A stretch of 6,107 nucleotides of DNA from Pseudomonadota bacterium (GTDB lineage Bacteria > Bdellovibrionota_B > Oligoflexia > Oligoflexales > JAPPIL01), in assembly GCA_028877195.1 (NCBI GenBank), contig JAPPIL010000043.1:1-6107 (forward strand). Direction: 5' to 3'. Of the stretch, positions 1-6,070 are shown piece by piece. Made by a program: the position numbers and the translations under genes. Each line of letters starts with the position of its first letter. The first letter of the stretch is position 1. The notes beneath the pieces were generated by a model. The model saw only the letters and a program-made list of their open reading frames with translations, did no database searches and was not told the DNA's origin.

Positions 1-150
1 TTGTTTTTGTTTTTTTTTGCATTCAGGGTTTCCTCCCCCTTATATTTAGTTTCCGTTCGGCGCGGCCGCGGCCGCCCCCCCCGCCCGGCCCCCCCCCCCC
101 CCTATAAAAAAATAAACAAAACCCTAATCCCTCACCCCCCTAATCATAGC
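1..150. other. Low-complexity contig-end sequence, probable sequencing artefact
   Basis: This stretch does not look like the rest of the window. It contains T-rich runs, two overlapping GCGGCCGC palindromes at 62-75, an 8-base C run at 75-82 and a 14-base C run at 89-102, followed by an A-rich patch and further C runs up to about 141. Read on the minus strand it becomes long G runs mixed with low-complexity sequence. That is the typical look of a degraded read tail from two-colour sequencing chemistry, where missing signal is called as G. It lies at the extreme edge of the window, as expected if an assembler kept a bad read end. An ORF can be read through it but has no coding character. The exact inner boundary is uncertain, somewhere between about 125 and 160. 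Confidence 0.6.
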
Positions 151-645
151 CACCGCCCGTTTGATATTATGATGAATAAACATCGGTTGCTGGTGGCGGA
201 AATTTCTTGGCTCTTTAGCCGCAGCGTTGAGCTGGGCTAACATACCGCTATTACCGCTACCGCGAAACCGCCTGCCGAGTTGGGTTATCGCTTCCGCGCG
301 CACGACCATCGCCCGATCGCGAAACCCCTGCGCTAATATCTTGATACAGTGCGGCTCTTTACTCAACCCGCAACTTTTCAGCCACAGTATCCGCCAACTC
401 CATGACCAATCACTGAACTGTATCTCTCTTTGCCTGTGTTCATGCCAAAAGTTTTTCTGAAAATCAGAACCCCTCTGTAAAAAATACTGCCACTCATGCT
501 TGTTAGGCATTTGACTATAAGATACAGCCGCAGCAGTCGTTGCTCCACTCGTTAAGACCAAACATAACGCCAAGCCCGCACCGTAACTAGCTAAACAATG
601 CGAACCTAATAAAAGCCCGCTAATACCTTCTCCAACCCAACCCAT
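124..645 (-). CDS. Exported HEAT-repeat protein, C-terminus unreliable
   Basis: The 173-residue protein starts at the ATG at 645. The open frame continues upstream to 984, but that extension covers AT-rich intergenic DNA, so this start is preferred because it places a hydrophobic segment at the N-terminus. No good ribosome binding site precedes it. Residues about 8-40 are hydrophobic and rich in Leu, Ala and Gly (signal peptide or membrane anchor), with alternative cleavage near the Ala-rich run at 38-40. Residues about 88-170 read as two HEAT-like helical hairpins: a helix around CIKILAQGFRD, then VVRAEAITQLGRRF, then a second pair ending in IKRAVAMI. HEAT repeats are protein-interaction scaffolds; no partner can be named. 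The last few codons and the stop lie in the suspect sequence at the window edge, so the true protein may be longer. It is transcribed divergently from the PilZ gene. Confidence 0.6.
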   Translation of the reverse strand: MGWVGEGISGLLLGSHCLASYGAGLALCLVLTSGATTAAAVSYSQMPNKHEWQYFLQRGSDFQKNFWHEHRQREIQFSDWSWSWRILWLKSCGLSKEPHCIKILAQGFRDRAMVVRAEAITQLGRRFRGSGNSGMLAQLNAAAKEPRNFRHQQPMFIHHNIKRAVAMIRGVRD

Positions 646-857
646 TGTAATAACGTTGTTTTTAGTTAATTTTTTACATCTATTAAAGATAAATTCAGCG
701 AATGCCGAAAAATCTGGCGATATGTAAGTGATTGAGCATCTCCGATTTGGGATTTGCTGTCGTGGTAGGCTGTGTGTGGCGGTTTGCGTATTAGCTGCAC
801 ATGCGGTTGCGTGGTTAGAGTAGTAGTGCGCTTTGACGTTGAGGTTCTTAAGTATTG

Positions 858-862
858 GGAGG
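858..862 (+). promoter_or_regulatory. Ribosome binding site of the GYF_2-PilZ gene
   Basis: A perfect GGAGG lies 8 bases upstream of the ATG at 871, followed by a second purine tract (AGGGGG, 864-869). This fixes the start at 871 rather than at the in-frame ATG at 772, which would add 33 Cys/Val/Arg-rich residues without domain character. Confidence 0.75.
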
Positions 863-870
863 TAGGGGGA

Positions 871-1476
871 ATGGCAGCGGTAACGAAAGAATTTTCTTGG
901 TATGTCTATCAGTCTGGTCAACAGATGGGGCCTTTCTCTGATGCACAGGTGCAACAATTGCTCAATGTAAAAATGATCTCTCAAGACGCGTCAATTTTCA
1001 AGGAAGGATGGGAAGACTGGCGTGCCATTGGGGAAGTATTTGGTGATACGTCCGATGACAATGATAAAACTATGGCAGTTTCAGCACCGCCTGCAAGCGT
1101 GCAGGAGAGTTCCGATGCATTGGGCATGCCACAACTTGGCGAAGAGAAGATGAGTCGCAAGTCTCGCATCGGTATTCAAGGTAAGGTTATCGCTCACAAC
1201 AATGGCAAAGTCATAATCTCTGGTGGCATCAATATCTCAGCATCAGGCATCTTCGTTGAGACAACCGAAGAGAATAGTTTTCAGGTCGGGGAATTGATCA
1301 AGCTGACTGTCAAGGCTGACCATCTCGGTTACCCCTTCAACGTTACGGCGCAGATGATGCGGTTCAATTCAGATCCTCGCTACCCAAATGGTTACGGTAT
1401 GAAGTTTGTTGACCTACCCGACAATGTTCGCTCCGATGTTGAACGTCTTGTCGCGTCAGGCGAGCAGAGTGCATAG
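871..1476 (+). CDS. GYF_2 (DUF4339)-PilZ domain protein, putative c-di-GMP receptor
   Basis: A 201-residue cytoplasmic protein with two domains and no signal peptide. Residues about 8-57 form a GYF_2/DUF4339 domain: WYVYQSGQQMGPFSDAQV, then a helix, then FKEGWEDWRAI, with the hallmark GPFS and the W-x-x-W pattern. Residues 58-93 are an acidic, Ser/Ala/Pro-rich linker. Residues about 95-195 form a PilZ domain, with the second c-di-GMP motif visible as N121-x-S123-x-x-G126 (NISASGIFVE) and the strand YGMKFVDL near the end. The first motif, normally RxxxR, is present only as a basic cluster (K93, R96, K97, R99) with R-x-x-R spacing, so nucleotide binding is plausible but not assured. PilZ domains bind c-di-GMP and alter motility, adhesion or secretion partners; GYF_2 is probably an interaction module. 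It heads a likely three-gene cluster with the helical protein 45 bp downstream and the response regulator. Confidence 0.88.
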   Translation: MAAVTKEFSWYVYQSGQQMGPFSDAQVQQLLNVKMISQDASIFKEGWEDWRAIGEVFGDTSDDNDKTMAVSAPPASVQESSDALGMPQLGEEKMSRKSRIGIQGKVIAHNNGKVIISGGINISASGIFVETTEENSFQVGELIKLTVKADHLGYPFNVTAQMMRFNSDPRYPNGYGMKFVDLPDNVRSDVERLVASGEQSA

Positions 1477-1521
1477 TGTTGTGATGGAAGTTTTTTTAGG
1501 GCAAGTTGATAGGCAGGTCGC

Positions 1522-2718
1522 ATGAGTCCGATAAAAAAAATAGCTTGGTCGCAGGCAAAAACCTTGAAACTCGCCAAGTCTTTGATCGATCGCAGCATCC
1601 TCGTCGCCCGCAAGGACATGCCTAGACTGCGTAAATGCTTCTCGCAAGCGGAACATGTGGAGATTATCCAGCACTTTGCTACCAGTCTTGCTGACCATAA
1701 GCTGTCGCTCATCAACTACGAAAAAAACTTGGAAAGCGCCATTCTTTGGCTCAACTATGTGGCTGATGATGATCTCGTACAAGTCTTTGTAGAACGCCTA
1801 TGTCAAAGCAACTCCGAAGCAGCGGTGCGTGAACTACTGTTCGTTACTTTGTCAGCGGATAGGATTGATAATAGCAGGCGACTTGATGCTTTCACAGTGG
1901 CAATTATCTGCAAGATAGGCACCTACCTCCACACCCATAAATTAGACAACCATGCTCAACTCTTTGCGCGTGTTACATCGCATCTCCTGTCGATTAGCGA
2001 CACTGGCAACATGAGCGTGCGATTGTTGCTGTTCAGTTATTTTGCGGCAATCAATGCCGATGCCCAAAACAGCAGGTACTTTGCTAAAATCGTGCGACGC
2101 TTTGGCTGCACCGTGCTTGAGCATGTGTTTGGACTGCTGCTCAATCGTCGTAGCGAAGCCTTTGCTTTTGAGTATTTGCGCCACACTATCCCCGCTATTT
2201 TGCGGGGTGGCGATTACTTCATGCATCAGACGATGCAGTCGGTGTTTGTGCATCACATGTATCGTTTCCCCAAGCGATTCACAATGTTTCTGCGCATCTT
2301 TGCACAGGAGTTGCTTGCCAATCATGCTGACAACCACCAACTGCTACACTCTTGGTTGGTGCATATCGCTAATCTTTACCCGTTAGCATCGGAAATAAAC
2401 GATCGCTCATTAGCAGCGGACTTTTGGGATATATTTACCCAGTTGCCGCGAGATGAATACTTTGATTTGGTCATCCATCGTATCAGCGAAAACCCCAAGT
2501 TAACTCCATACTATCGTGCCAACCTTGAGGCGATCGCCGCTGCCCAGTTAGTTGAGCGTGGTGGCAAAATATTACCGTTAGGAATAAAGATAGCACGCAG
2601 GCGTGGACGGCAGCCGACGATGGCAAAATTGCGCCGACCACTATCGCCTTTACAGTTGATTCTGTGGCTAGGTGAACAGCACGACGACCGCCAACAGATT
2701 ATTAGCGAGGCCTCGTAA
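1522..2718 (+). CDS. All-helical protein of unknown family (HEAT/ARM-like), 398 aa
   Basis: I do not recognise this family. The start is the ATG at 1522, preceded by a modest purine tract (AGGCAGG at 1511-1517). There is no signal peptide or transmembrane segment. The sequence is almost wholly predicted helix: repeated amphipathic stretches such as AEHVEIIQHFATSLADH, FTMFLRIFAQELLANH and LLHSWLVHIANLYPL, with few glycines or prolines. This suggests an alpha-solenoid scaffold or a helical bundle. His and aromatic residues are plentiful between residues 215 and 285. A basic segment lies at about 358-372 (ARRRGRQPTMAKLRR), which could contact nucleic acid, membrane or an acidic protein. No enzymatic motif is visible. 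The 45-bp gap from the PilZ gene, with no hairpin in it, supports co-transcription and a linked role, for example as an adaptor; that role is inference only. Confidence 0.82.
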   Translation: MSPIKKIAWSQAKTLKLAKSLIDRSILVARKDMPRLRKCFSQAEHVEIIQHFATSLADHKLSLINYEKNLESAILWLNYVADDDLVQVFVERLCQSNSEAAVRELLFVTLSADRIDNSRRLDAFTVAIICKIGTYLHTHKLDNHAQLFARVTSHLLSISDTGNMSVRLLLFSYFAAINADAQNSRYFAKIVRRFGCTVLEHVFGLLLNRRSEAFAFEYLRHTIPAILRGGDYFMHQTMQSVFVHHMYRFPKRFTMFLRIFAQELLANHADNHQLLHSWLVHIANLYPLASEINDRSLAADFWDIFTQLPRDEYFDLVIHRISENPKLTPYYRANLEAIAAAQLVERGGKILPLGIKIARRRGRQPTMAKLRRPLSPLQLILWLGEQHDDRQQIISEAS

Positions 2719-2794
2719 GCCTGTATAGTATCGGTTTGCATGGTTGTGTGTAGAAATTCAGCTTTGCGCCGATAGATAAAATGAGGATTATTAC

Positions 2795-2798
2795 GGAG
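2795..2798 (+). promoter_or_regulatory. Ribosome binding site of the response regulator
   Basis: GGAG lies 5 bases upstream of the ATG at 2804 and supports that start. It sits inside a six-codon open frame (ATG at 2781, TAA at 2799-2801), so translation of that frame would cover the site. Confidence 0.6.
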
Positions 2799-2803
2799 TA
2801 AAA

Positions 2804-3232
2804 ATGAAACCTGAACTTAAGAACGACTGGGGCAGCAAAGATTGGACTGGCAAGAAAGTCCTTATCGTTGACGATGCCAAGATCGTTAGGCACGCAGTCA
2901 AGAAAGTTTACACCGCCGCAGGTATGGTCATCGCAGGTGAAGCAGAGAATGGCGTGCAGGCATTAGATGCTTTAGCAAAGCAAATGGTAGACCTAGTGCA
3001 CCTTGATATAATTATGCCAGAGATGAACGGCATCGACTGTATGCGAATTATCTTTGACAAATATCCAGACCTCGCAGTGCTTGTTTCCAGCTGTTTGCTG
3101 GAAGATAGGCAAGTCGTTGCTCGTCTTGAGGAGGAGTTTACGGCTGTGCCCTTCCTGTCCAAACCGCTCACTGCCGAAGCCTTGCATGAACTGTTCAACT
3201 CTAACGCACAACACTTCCTGCAATCGGCTTAA
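2804..3232 (+). CDS. Single-domain response regulator (CheY-like receiver)
   Basis: This 142-residue cytoplasmic protein is a receiver domain with a 17-residue N-terminal extension and no output domain. The landmarks are all present: the acidic pair D23-D24 after KKVLIV, the phospho-acceptor D68 in LDIIMPEMNG, the hydroxyl switch S95 in VLVSS, the aromatic switch position F117, and the invariant K120 in LSKP. It should therefore be phosphorylatable by a histidine kinase encoded elsewhere, and would act by binding a partner, as CheY does with the flagellar switch. It could equally serve a non-flagellar pathway, so no gene symbol is given. It lies 85 bp downstream of the helical protein; no terminator is visible in that gap, so it may share the PilZ transcript, although an independent promoter cannot be excluded. 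An inverted repeat follows 7 bp after the stop. Confidence 0.92.
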   Translation: MKPELKNDWGSKDWTGKKVLIVDDAKIVRHAVKKVYTAAGMVIAGEAENGVQALDALAKQMVDLVHLDIIMPEMNGIDCMRIIFDKYPDLAVLVSSCLLEDRQVVARLEEEFTAVPFLSKPLTAEALHELFNSNAQHFLQSA

Positions 3233-3239
3233 CCTAACA

Positions 3240-3292
3240 GCGTTACTTATACAGCAAAGTCGGGTATTGGGGCTTTGTTGCGTAAGTAACGC
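3240..3292 (+). terminator. Long imperfect inverted repeat between convergent genes, possible terminator
   Basis: Arms 3240-3259 and 3273-3292 pair over 20 positions around a 13-base loop. In a plus-strand transcript 17 pairs are Watson-Crick, two are G-U and one is an A-C mismatch. In a minus-strand transcript the two wobbles become A-C mismatches, so folding is better on the plus strand. It starts 7 bp after the response-regulator stop and 27 bp beyond the lipoprotein stop, where a terminator is expected. There is no T run on either side, so it is not a canonical intrinsic terminator. The right arm also matches a sequence near the right end of the window, so an origin from a mobile-element end is an alternative. 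Confidence 0.5.
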
Positions 3293-3319
3293 CTTCGTAT
3301 AACTCGTAGAAAAGGTAGT

Positions 3320-4336
3320 CTACTGCTCTGCTGAGGCCATCGAGCGAAGCTTTTGTAATGCCGCCGAGATTGTCGCGAGGTTGCTCTTGACCGTTGCCAG
3401 CGTTTCCGCATTAGGGTAACGGTTAATGGCATGGCGGAGATGGTTGCTGGCTTCCTGTAGATACGCAATCCTTGTCCTCATATCACTGATTGTGCCAGCC
3501 TTCTGGTAAGCGATAGCCGCCTTCTTGCGCAAATCATGGACAGCCTTATTGCTGATTTCAGTGCGTTTCTCGTGTGCCACCTGATGTAAAGGGCTACTCT
3601 GATCTAACAACTCTAAACGCTTCAAGGCATCCTGATACTCGCCGTGATTAGCAAGATAATCAGCCTCCATAACGATATAATCACCAGACCTAAATAAATC
3701 CGAACTCAACTCCTCAAAGCTCTCGGCTGACTGTTGCGGCGAAACAGGCATCGTTAGCAATATCTCAACCTGTTCTAAATCCGCTCGCAAATTCTCTATC
3801 CTTGCTGCGACAATTGCAACCAGCTGTTGCGTAAAGCTACCATCATTACCACTAACATTGTCGCTCGTTTGCACAGTAGGACGCTTGCGTAAAGCAGTCG
3901 CAACTCGCGGCAACACCAAACTATGCTGCAGATAGGGGTTACTCTTGAAGGCTTGAATAATATCAAAATGCATGCGCAACGCTAGCTCTTCTAATGCAAC
4001 CGCAGAGCTTATCGCCTGCTCAACCAATGCAATGGCTACAACCGCCTCATCAACTGAATGCGGTTTAGGTGGTCGTGCCCGCGCCTGCAGTTTTTGATGA
4101 TAAGTGTCAGGAATAGCACCCTTCGCAAGATAACCAAGCAGGATAGATGCAGACGTGCGTTTGCGTTTGCTCTTCAGCGATATAACAGGAGCATCGCCTT
4201 TAGCACCGACGCTAGCGCCGACATTAGCAGTGCTCTGCTGTTTGCTAGCCGCAATGGTAGACAGCCTATCTGTTCTATGGTGCGCAGAGCATGCTCCAAG
4301 CAAAAAAATTATTACAGACCAACGTATCACAGGCAT
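3320..4336 (-). CDS. Putative outer-membrane lipoprotein with TPR-like C-terminal helices
   Basis: A 338-residue protein with a lipoprotein signal: R5, a hydrophobic core (VIIFLLGA) and the lipobox L13-G14-A15-C16, so the mature protein would begin with lipidated C16. The next residue is Ser, not Asp, which in proteobacteria favours the outer membrane. Residues 17-60 are a Ser/Ala/Lys-rich, probably disordered tether. Residues about 95-195 are helical. Residues about 215-335 resemble tetratricopeptide-like hairpins (GDYIVMEADYLANHGEYQDALKRLELL is spread over 218-244, and a second pair lies at 270-335), which usually mediate protein contacts. I do not recognise the family. It is convergent with the response regulator and lies 74 bp downstream of GlyRS on the same strand, with a plausible promoter of its own in between. 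The ribosome binding site is weak (GAAAG, about 8 bases upstream of the start). Confidence 0.8.
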   Translation of the reverse strand: MPVIRWSVIIFLLGACSAHHRTDRLSTIAASKQQSTANVGASVGAKGDAPVISLKSKRKRTSASILLGYLAKGAIPDTYHQKLQARARPPKPHSVDEAVVAIALVEQAISSAVALEELALRMHFDIIQAFKSNPYLQHSLVLPRVATALRKRPTVQTSDNVSGNDGSFTQQLVAIVAARIENLRADLEQVEILLTMPVSPQQSAESFEELSSDLFRSGDYIVMEADYLANHGEYQDALKRLELLDQSSPLHQVAHEKRTEISNKAVHDLRKKAAIAYQKAGTISDMRTRIAYLQEASNHLRHAINRYPNAETLATVKSNLATISAALQKLRSMASAEQ

Positions 4337-4379
4337 AGTATTGCTTTCATTTCAATAAACATATAAGCGCAGAGTCAGT

Positions 4380-4408
4380 GCTATACACAACGACACCATT
4401 CTAATCAA
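4380..4408 (-). promoter_or_regulatory. Putative sigma70-type promoter of the lipoprotein gene
   Basis: On the minus strand, TTGATT (4408-4403) and TATAGC (4385-4380) are separated by exactly 17 bases, each matching the sigma70 consensus at 4 of 6 positions. The predicted start near 4373 gives a leader of about 37 bases before the lipoprotein ATG at 4336. It lies just beyond the GlyRS stop codon. Matches of this quality occur by chance, so this is a candidate only. Confidence 0.35.
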
Positions 4409-4410
4409 AA

Positions 4411-5904
4411 CTAGCGAAGATTACTAGAACAGGAGACTACTTTCGCGACCGCTGCTTCACCTGCCATACGCGTCTGAGTGGTGGTGTCGCGATCGCGCAC
4501 CGTTACCAGCCCATCTTGACAGGACTGGGTATCAACAGTGATGGCAAATGGAGTGCCGATTTCATCATGTTTTGCATAACGCTTACCAATAGATTGATTG
4601 TCATCGTAAGCAACATGCACCCCTTGCTGCCGACAAGAGTCAGCGAGATGCCGCGCAAGCTTGATCTGCCCTTCATCCTTAACCAACGGCAAGAACGCCG
4701 CCTTAATCGGTGCAAGGCGTGGGGAAAGTTTCAGCAATACCCTTGTCTTCTCACGACCATGACTATCGATACCTTTGCTCTCCTCATAAGCATCGAGCAG
4801 AACAGCAAGCACGCACCTCGTTAGCCCCGCCGACGGTTCAATGACATAGGGCAGATAGCGTTTGCCTGCTTGGTTGTCAAAGTAGCTCAACTTCGTTTGC
4901 GAGAGACGCTGATGGCAGTTAAGGTCATAGTCTCCTCGTGAAGCGATGCCTTCAAGCTCATCCCACCCCCAAGGAAATTTAAAATCAATGTCGTAGCATG
5001 CTTGTGCATAGTGAGCCAGCTCGTCTTCCTCATGTTGCCGCAGACGAAAGTTATCTGGTTGATTGACAAAACCCCGATACCAATTCAAACGCTGTTCACA
5101 CCAGTAATCAAGCCATTTACGCCAACTGTCGGGTGGGACGAAGTATTCAATCTCCATCTGTTCAAACTCGCAGGCACGAAAGATAAAGTGCTCGGTAACG
5201 ATCTCATTGCGAAAAGATTTACCGATTTGTGCGATACCAAAGGGTGGTTTTTTACTCGTGGTTTGTAAAACATTCATGAACTGCACAAACATCGCTTGGG
5301 CAGTTTCGGGACGTAGATAAACCGCACTACCCTTGTTGATTTTGCGCAACCGTTGGCGAATCGTTGCCAGTGTCAAAGTATCGTCGCTGCTAATCGCATT
5401 GAGCAGGTCTTGAACTGGGTTTACCGCACCGAGATTGGTTTGAAACATGAGATTGAATTGCCGTTCATCTCCTAACCGCGGTGATGAACAGTAGGGGCAA
5501 ACATAACCACACGCGGCTACTTTGCCTTCAACCTCCATGTTTTTGACTTGATATGTAATCGTTGCGCCAGCAGGGTGGCGGGGCGCTTTATCGGCACGAA
5601 AACGTTGCTTACAGTCTAAACAATCGACTAAAGGATCAGAAAAACCATCTAAATGTCCCGACGCTTGCCAGACCTTCGGGTGCATGATAATTGCCGCGTC
5701 AAAGCCCACCATATCATCACGCCGATGCACGAGGTCTTGCCACCACAGATCAGCGATGTTGCGTTTCAGTTCGACACCCAGATGTCCAAAGTCATAAGAT
5801 GACTTCAAACCACCGTAGATCTCGCTACTCTGAAACACATAGCCACGCCGCTTACAGAGGGAGACTATCTTGTTTATTTTTGTTTGCGGAGAGACGTTAG
5901 TCAT
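4411..5904 (-). CDS. glyS: Glycyl-tRNA synthetase, single-chain dimeric type (EC 6.1.1.14)
   Basis: A 497-residue class II aminoacyl-tRNA synthetase that charges tRNA-Gly with glycine using ATP in the cytoplasm. It is the alpha2 homodimeric type shared with eukaryotes, archaea and some bacteria, not the alpha2beta2 type, so glyQS is an alternative symbol. The N-terminus has the family signature (CKRRGYVFQSSEIYGGL, 17-33, then YDFGHLGVELK). A zinc-type cysteine set is visible: C95 and C98, then C136 and C139. The catalytic core shows YLRPETAQAMFVQF (196-209), motif 2 FRNEI with R243 and E246-E248 (IGKSFRNEI...FRACEFEQMEIEYF), and motif 3 EPSAGLTRCVLAVL (356-369, R363). The anticodon-binding domain spans about 395-490 (APIKAAFLPL; YDDNQSIGKRYAKHDEIGTPFAITVD; VTVRDRDTTTQTRM). 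The length is normal and there is no frameshift. The start at 5904 fits the family N-terminus; the ribosome binding site is weak and A-rich (GAAAGAAAAGA). Confidence 0.97.
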   Translation of the reverse strand: MTNVSPQTKINKIVSLCKRRGYVFQSSEIYGGLKSSYDFGHLGVELKRNIADLWWQDLVHRRDDMVGFDAAIIMHPKVWQASGHLDGFSDPLVDCLDCKQRFRADKAPRHPAGATITYQVKNMEVEGKVAACGYVCPYCSSPRLGDERQFNLMFQTNLGAVNPVQDLLNAISSDDTLTLATIRQRLRKINKGSAVYLRPETAQAMFVQFMNVLQTTSKKPPFGIAQIGKSFRNEIVTEHFIFRACEFEQMEIEYFVPPDSWRKWLDYWCEQRLNWYRGFVNQPDNFRLRQHEEDELAHYAQACYDIDFKFPWGWDELEGIASRGDYDLNCHQRLSQTKLSYFDNQAGKRYLPYVIEPSAGLTRCVLAVLLDAYEESKGIDSHGREKTRVLLKLSPRLAPIKAAFLPLVKDEGQIKLARHLADSCRQQGVHVAYDDNQSIGKRYAKHDEIGTPFAITVDTQSCQDGLVTVRDRDTTTQTRMAGEAAVAKVVSCSSNLR

Positions 5905-5934
5905 ACTGTGTCTTTTCTTTCAAAAGTTTTTGGT

Positions 5935-5957
5935 CAAACTTTTTTTCAAAAAGTTTG
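5935..5957. repeat. Perfect AT-rich hairpin upstream of GlyRS
   Basis: CAAACTTTTT (5935-5944) and AAAAAGTTTG (5948-5957) form a perfect 10-bp stem with a 3-base loop, 31 bases upstream of the GlyRS start codon. The adjacent sequence at 5921-5934 (CAAAAGTTTTTGG) has similar composition, so the block at 5921-5957 resembles a repeated or decayed unit. It has too little GC for a classical terminator. It could be part of the GlyRS leader, an interspersed repeat, or the upstream gene's trailing sequence. Confidence 0.5.
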
Positions 5958-5968
5958 GAGGGGAAGAC

Positions 5969-6070
5969 ATGGGTTGTAATCGCACATTCGTAAGTCTGGC
6001 ACAGCATTGCCTCGCATCCGCTCGTGATGCTGTGATTGCACGGGGGCTCTGCCCCGGCTTTGTTGCATAA
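5969..6070 (+). CDS. Doubtful small ORF, 33 aa
   Basis: ATG at 5969 is preceded by a strong GGAGGGG (5957-5963) with 5-base spacing, and the frame runs 33 codons to TAA at 6068. The product, beginning MGCNRTFVSLAQHCLASARD, has no recognisable domain, signal or membrane segment. Its last codons and stop fall inside the sequence that resembles an insertion-sequence end, so it could be a truncated gene or a chance frame. It is divergent from GlyRS. I list it only because the ribosome binding site is good. Confidence 0.2.
   Translation: MGCNRTFVSLAQHCLASARDAVIARGLCPGFVA

Noticed and set aside
103..145. Telomere-like TTAGGG or G-quadruplex element on the minus strand
   Set aside because: The G runs lie within sequence that looks like a degraded read tail at the window edge; a biological reading is not safe.
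688..698. 11-base inverted match between 688-698 and 6071-6081
   Set aside because: It is short, AT-rich and without flanking similarity, so it is compatible with chance.
833..838. TTGACG as a -35 element for the PilZ gene
   Set aside because: No acceptable -10 box lies 16-18 bases downstream; the expected position overlaps the ribosome binding site.
772..870. Upstream in-frame ATG at 772 as the start of the PilZ protein
   Set aside because: The added 33 residues (Cys/Val/Arg-rich) precede the conserved GYF_2 domain and resemble no domain, while the ATG at 871 has a perfect GGAGG at ideal spacing.
646..984. N-terminal extension of the HEAT-repeat protein up to 984
   Set aside because: It would overlap the PilZ gene on the opposite strand, cross AT-rich intergenic DNA and bury the hydrophobic segment in the middle of the protein.
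1392..2386. Open frames of 100-130 codons overlapping the PilZ and helical-protein genes on both strands
   Set aside because: They are alternative frames of well-supported genes, lack ribosome binding sites and show no domain character.
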